From an uncultured Marivita sp. (GTDB lineage: Bacteria; Pseudomonadota; Alphaproteobacteria; Rhodobacterales; Rhodobacteraceae): a stretch of DNA of 64,000 nt. The translations under genes were made by a program, and so were the position numbers. The notes below the pieces were generated by a model. It did no database searches, had not been told where the DNA came from, and saw only the letters and a list, made by a program, of their open reading frames with translations. The stretch's first letter is position 1, and every line of letters begins with the position of its first letter. Of the stretch, positions 60,956 through 64,000 are shown piece after piece. Location: positions 1-64,000 of the forward strand of contig CANNCS010000003.1 of the NCBI GenBank assembly GCA_947503115.1, given 5' to 3'.

Positions 60956-61923
60956 TGCGGATCATCGAGTTCACCGCCTTCATTGCCCTTTCCGGCGCAC
61001 TACATGCCGCATCGCTGGCCATTGCCCCGCTTCCCGGAGGCGGTAGCAGCGGCGGCCAAGGCGGCACAGCGGACGTTACACTGCAAGCGGCAACGCCAAC
61101 TCTGGCCGCGATGGTGCAGGACTGGGACCGCCCACCCGAAGTAAGCGACGCCCCTGACTTGGTCACACCGGATGCCACCGCGGCACCGGATCGCCCCGCG
61201 CAGGACATAGCTCCGGCCCCGCATCCTCAGATCGCCGCCCTCGCGGCCCCTCAGGCAGAAGCCAATCTGCCACGAACCGACACCCGCCTGCCCGCGCCCC
61301 CTGTGCCGTTTGCAGCCCCGCCCCCCGAGGCACTGCCTTTGCCACAGGCCGACGCAACCGCGGTGCCGGATATGCCTCGCGCAGAACGGGACGCGCGCCC
61401 AAAAGTGCCCGCGCAACTGCATATGGCAGACGCCGCCCCCGCACTGCCAGAGGTGGACACCACGCCCGCCGCTCCGCGCATCGCGCCGCTGGCCTCGTTG
61501 CGCCCGGAAACCCGCCCTGAACGACGGGTCGCAGCACCAAGTGCCGCGCGCCCGGCGCAAACGGCCAAGGGGAGCGGGGCAAAAGCCACCACAGCCAAGG
61601 CACCAGCGCGGGCCGCGCCGGTGGCAAAAGGCCCTTCAACGGCGCAACTGGCGTTATTGGAACAGCAATGGGGGGCGCAGATCACAACCGCATTGCGACG
61701 CGCGCACCGACCTTCACGCGGGCCAAAGGGGACAGTGAAGCTGGTGATCTCAATCAGTCCAGCCGGGCGCGTCGCGAGCGTGTCTCTGGCTGCATCGTCG
61801 GGCAACAGCCGTCTGGATCAAGCTGCCCTCGCAGCAGTCAAACGCGCCCGGTTCCCTCGTGCGCCAGAGGGGCTGACAAAATCCAGCTACCGCTTCAGCC
61901 AACGTCTGACCGTGTCGCGGTGA
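60955..61923 (+). CDS. tonB: TonB energy transducer
   Basis: A 322-residue protein: an N-terminal helix with the SxxxH motif (Ser13, His17 in SGALH), a long Pro/Ala-rich periplasmic spacer (about residues 60-225) and a C-terminal TonB domain (WGAQITTALRRAHRP, then KLVISISPAGRVASVSL and AALAAVKRARFPRAP). It transmits energy to outer-membrane receptors; no receptor gene is in the window. Last gene of the riboswitch operon. Confidence 0.92.
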   Translation: MRIIEFTAFIALSGALHAASLAIAPLPGGGSSGGQGGTADVTLQAATPTLAAMVQDWDRPPEVSDAPDLVTPDATAAPDRPAQDIAPAPHPQIAALAAPQAEANLPRTDTRLPAPPVPFAAPPPEALPLPQADATAVPDMPRAERDARPKVPAQLHMADAAPALPEVDTTPAAPRIAPLASLRPETRPERRVAAPSAARPAQTAKGSGAKATTAKAPARAAPVAKGPSTAQLALLEQQWGAQITTALRRAHRPSRGPKGTVKLVISISPAGRVASVSLAASSGNSRLDQAALAAVKRARFPRAPEGLTKSSYRFSQRLTVSR

Positions 61924-61971
61924 CGGCACATCACCGGCGCGCGGCGATGCGTTGGCGCATTGCGCGCAGGT

Positions 61972-63039
61972 TCAGGCCATACCGCCCTTGATCAGCCCGT
62001 CAGCGAGTTTGGCGTAGGCCTCGGCCATCGGTCCGTCACCCGCCGCAATAGGCTCCCCGCCATCGCCTGCAAGCCGCGTGTCCAGATCAAGCGGCAATTG
62101 CGCAAGCAGCGGCACCCCCCGCGCCGAGGCTTCGGCCACTGTTCCGCCAGAGCCGAAAATATGGCTTTGACCACCGCAATGCGGACAGGTGAAAACGGCC
62201 ATGTTTTCGATCAACCCCAGCACCGGAGTTTTCAACGTTTCAAACATGTCGAGAGCCTTGCGCGCATCCAGTAGCGCCACATCCTGCGGTGTGGACACAA
62301 CGATGGCCCCCGACACCTGCGCTTTTTGGCACAGCGTCATCGAAACGTCGCCCGTGCCTGGTGGCAGGTCAACCAACAGCACATCCAACGCGCCCCAAGC
62401 GACCTGACCCAGCATCTGTTGCAATGCCCCCATGAGCATGGGCCCGCGCCAGACCACGGCCTTTTCCTCGGGCAGCATCAGGCCGATGGACATAACCGTG
62501 ACGCCATGCGCCTTCAGCGGTATGATCGTCTGACCATCTGGGCTCTCGGGTTTTTGCGACACGCCCATCATAAGCGGCTGACTGGGGCCGTAGATATCGG
62601 CATCCAACAATCCGACCCGGCGGCCCGCCCGCGCGAGGGCCACGGCAAGGTTCGAAGACACGGTGGATTTTCCCACGCCGCCCTTGCCTGATCCAATTGC
62701 CAGAATCCGCGCGACACCCGACGGCTTCAACGATCCGATCTGAGGCTTCATATGACCACCGATCTTGAGGCCGGACGGCGGTTTCGACGCCGGGCCATGC
62801 GCCGTAAGCGCCACAGTCACCTGCGATACTCCTGGCAAGTCGCCCACAACGGCCTCTGCGGCCTTGCGCACGGGCTCCATCAAGCGGGCGATTTCGGGCG
62901 ATGGCGCTTCGATGACAAAGCGCACAACCGAACCATCGATCTGAATCGCCCTGACCAAATCCCCCGAGATCAAGTCTTTGCCATCGGGAATCGCCACGCG
63001 CGACAGAGCTGCGCGAATCTGTTCGGTCGTTATGGCCAT
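61972..63039 (-). CDS. mrp: Mrp/NBP35-type iron-sulfur carrier ATPase
   Basis: A 355-residue P-loop ATPase with an N-terminal MIP18-like domain (about residues 5-75), the deviant Walker A GSGKGGVGKST near residue 115, and VLLVDLPPGTGD. A C-terminal CPHC pair in AVFTCPHCGGQ binds a bridging 4Fe-4S cluster for delivery to apoproteins. ATG 63039 (MAITTEQIRAAL) with AAAGG upstream. It is convergent with tonB. Confidence 0.93.
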   Translation of the reverse strand: MAITTEQIRAALSRVAIPDGKDLISGDLVRAIQIDGSVVRFVIEAPSPEIARLMEPVRKAAEAVVGDLPGVSQVTVALTAHGPASKPPSGLKIGGHMKPQIGSLKPSGVARILAIGSGKGGVGKSTVSSNLAVALARAGRRVGLLDADIYGPSQPLMMGVSQKPESPDGQTIIPLKAHGVTVMSIGLMLPEEKAVVWRGPMLMGALQQMLGQVAWGALDVLLVDLPPGTGDVSMTLCQKAQVSGAIVVSTPQDVALLDARKALDMFETLKTPVLGLIENMAVFTCPHCGGQSHIFGSGGTVAEASARGVPLLAQLPLDLDTRLAGDGGEPIAAGDGPMAEAYAKLADGLIKGGMA

Positions 63040-63163
63040 GCTCAACCTTTCATCTTTGTGTCGCAGAGATGACAGTCAGATAGTCCGGTTTCAATCAGTT
63101 GCTGCGTAAACAGGCCCGTTAGCGCAAAACGCACAAATTTGAACCATCGGGCCTATGCAATTG

Positions 63164-63174
63164 CTGCATAGCAG
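63164..63174. promoter_or_regulatory. PhaR-type site upstream of the DUF1127/CcsR locus
   Basis: CTGC-ATA-GCAG, with further TGCAATTGC copies at 63196-63205, lies about 90 bp before the DUF1127 ATG. It has the same CTGC-N3-GCAG form as the sites at phaR, phaP and phaC. Confidence 0.45.
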
Positions 63175-63265
63175 CATTGAGGCGAATTTCCATTGTGCAA
63201 TTGCAGCATTCGCCTATCTTTGGATCAAGCGAACGGAAACACACAAATTCGAACAGAGCAGACAC

Positions 63266-63484
63266 ATGGCATACGAAACAAACAGTATCGGCGCAGTCGG
63301 CAACACCATCATGGATCGGGTGAACAGCCTGATCGCAGATTACCGCGCCCAAGCGGCACGCCGCAAGGTCTACCGCGACACGCTGCGCGAACTCAACGCG
63401 CTGACGCACCGCGAATTGTGCGATCTTGGCTTGAACCATTCCGAGATCAAGCGCGTTGCATATCAGGCAGCTTACGAAAGCTGA
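63266..63484 (+). CDS. ccaF1: DUF1127 protein (CcaF1-like)
   Basis: A 72-residue basic protein with the DUF1127 core (RDTLRELNALTHRELCDLGL, then SEIKRVAYQAAYES). ATG 63266; the open frame runs further upstream without similarity. In Rhodobacter sphaeroides the matching gene (CcaF1, RSP_6037) encodes an RNA-binding protein, and its mRNA is processed into four CcsR sRNAs. The same arrangement follows here. DUF1127 proteins are commonly stress-induced by RpoHI/HII. Confidence 0.85.
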   Translation: MAYETNSIGAVGNTIMDRVNSLIADYRAQAARRKVYRDTLRELNALTHRELCDLGLNHSEIKRVAYQAAYES

Positions 63485-63536
63485 ACGAAATTCGGTGAGC
63501 ATGGCCCGGTTCGGGCCCCTCGCCAAACCGGCTCGG

Positions 63537-63561
63537 ACGTCCTCTCCTCCTCCCTGGACGT
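63537..63561 (+). ncRNA. CcsR1-type stem-loop
   Basis: ACGTCC / GGACGT stem with loop TCTCCTCCTCCCT. The loop holds the CCUCCUCCC anti-Shine-Dalgarno-like motif of CcsR sRNAs. First of four repeats after the DUF1127 stop. Confidence 0.8.
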
Positions 63562-63570
63562 TCCGGACTT

Positions 63571-63607
63571 GACGGTGGCACCTCTCCTCCTCCCTGGTGC
63601 CACCGTC
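63571..63607 (+). ncRNA. CcsR2-type stem-loop
   Basis: A perfect 12-bp stem (GACGGTGGCACC / GGTGCCACCGTC) with the identical 13-nt loop TCTCCTCCTCCCT. The strongest hairpin of the series. Confidence 0.85.
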
Positions 63608-63638
63608 ACAAAGTTTCGGGCTTCGGCCCACACGATCT

Positions 63639-63667
63639 CGGCATCCTCTCCTCCTCCCTGGATGCCG
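63639..63667 (+). ncRNA. CcsR3-type stem-loop
   Basis: An 8-bp stem CGGCATCC / GGATGCCG with the same 13-nt CCTCCTCCC loop. Stem sequences differ between copies while the loop is constant, which indicates selection on the loop. Confidence 0.82.
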
Positions 63668-63678
63668 TGAACTGGAAG

Positions 63679-63714
63679 CGGTGGTGCCTCTCCTCCCTTG
63701 GCACCACCGTTTTT
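63679..63714 (+). ncRNA. CcsR4-type stem-loop and terminator
   Basis: A 10-bp stem CGGTGGTGCC / GGCACCACCG with a shortened loop TCTCCTCCCTT, directly followed by TTTTTCTTG. It serves as the last sRNA hairpin and as the intrinsic terminator of the ccaF1-CcsR transcript. Confidence 0.85.
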
Positions 63715-63842
63715 CTTGTCCGCCCCCCGCATCGTCCAGTTTTTCCAACAGCGCCAAAAAACGACCCAAAGCGGTCGCGTTCTTTTTGGATCAGAGCACC
63801 TCTGCATCGCACGCTTGCGCATCTTTCAAAGGTGCTTTCACA

Positions 63843-64000
63843 GTGCGACATGACCCTTTTTCAGACATGCTCGAAGCGCTCGCGGCGATCTATGATGGCG
63901 AAGCCGACCCGCAAGGTCCGCATACGGCGCACACGCTTCGAGTCACGCCGCCCCCCGTGGCCTTTGACGCGCGATCTGCCTGTTTGCTCGACACCGGGAT
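63843..64000 (+). CDS. partial gene at the window edge, unidentified
   Basis: A plus-strand frame opens at GTG 63843 (VRHDPFSDMLEALAAIYDG) and continues to the window edge for 52 codons; an ATG at 63867 is an alternative start. Its codon use is GC-rich in the third position, like neighbouring genes. I do not recognise the family from the visible residues. Confidence 0.4.
   Translation, partial: MRHDPFSDMLEALAAIYDGEADPQGPHTAHTLRVTPPPVAFDARSACLLDTG

Noticed and set aside
63537-63714. Four repeated CCTCTCCTCC units considered as a CRISPR-like array
   Set aside because: The repeats are loops of hairpins with different stems, units are short and no cas gene is present. CcsR sRNAs explain them better.

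Overview
The window looks like chromosome of a marine Rhodobacteraceae (Roseobacter-group) alphaproteobacterium. This rests on the RpoHI-type sigma factor, the complete PHA granule locus, the PxpABC and gamma-glutamyl-amine gene sets, small Rhodobacterales families (DUF2842, DUF6324, DUF6476, DUF6524, UPF0262), a tRNA-His with A73 and no encoded G-1, and two Rhodobacter-type sRNA loci (CcsR and UpsM). All family names come from reading the translations; no database search was possible. There is no rRNA, CRISPR array, insertion sequence or prophage.

Layout. 0-8 kb: a small secreted protein, a GST, L-serine dehydratase, an EamA exporter, thiamine pyrophosphokinase, a very acidic 776-aa protein of unknown role, and purA with a DUF2842 gene. 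8-14 kb: DUF6524, secG, pyrG, rlmJ, a secreted protein, a TerB-like protein and a PhnD-like protein. 14.4-22.8 kb: a polar amino-acid/amine ABC transporter followed by two glutamine-synthetase-like ligases, a class-I amidotransferase and a FAD oxidase, probably importing and breaking down amines through gamma-glutamyl intermediates. 22.8-28.6 kb: a DegT aminotransferase behind a Pho-box-like sequence, then the PHA locus phaR-phaP-phaC facing phaZ, with TGC-rich PhaR-type sites.

28.6-38 kb: an oxidoreductase, rpoH with an RpoH-type promoter, rluD, tRNA-His, mmcB under a LexA box, a candidate 6S-like RNA, nusB-ribH-ribBA, rlmB and tRNA-Tyr. 38-48 kb: glycerate 2-kinase, pxpBCA, a yacG/RNase E-G-like/maf/infA group, a tightly overlapping operon (phosphatase, NTF2-like, GNAT, nitrilase-like), and an FrhB/BciB-like flavoprotein behind a PpsR-like palindrome. 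48-57 kb: the division and cell-wall cluster mraZ-rsmH-ftsL-ftsI-murE-murF-mraY on the minus strand, with a long structured leader (UpsM-like RNA) and phased TGGG boxes.

57-64 kb: a cobalamin riboswitch heads one overlapping operon, btuC-btuD-btuF-exbB-exbD-exbD-tonB, which combines inner-membrane B12 import with its own TonB energiser. The second ExbD has Asn where the proton-carrying Asp is expected, and the BtuF-like protein has no signal peptide. The window ends with an Mrp ATPase, a DUF1127 gene (ccaF1-like) followed by four CCUCCUCCC-loop sRNA hairpins (CcsR1-4), and the start of an unidentified gene.
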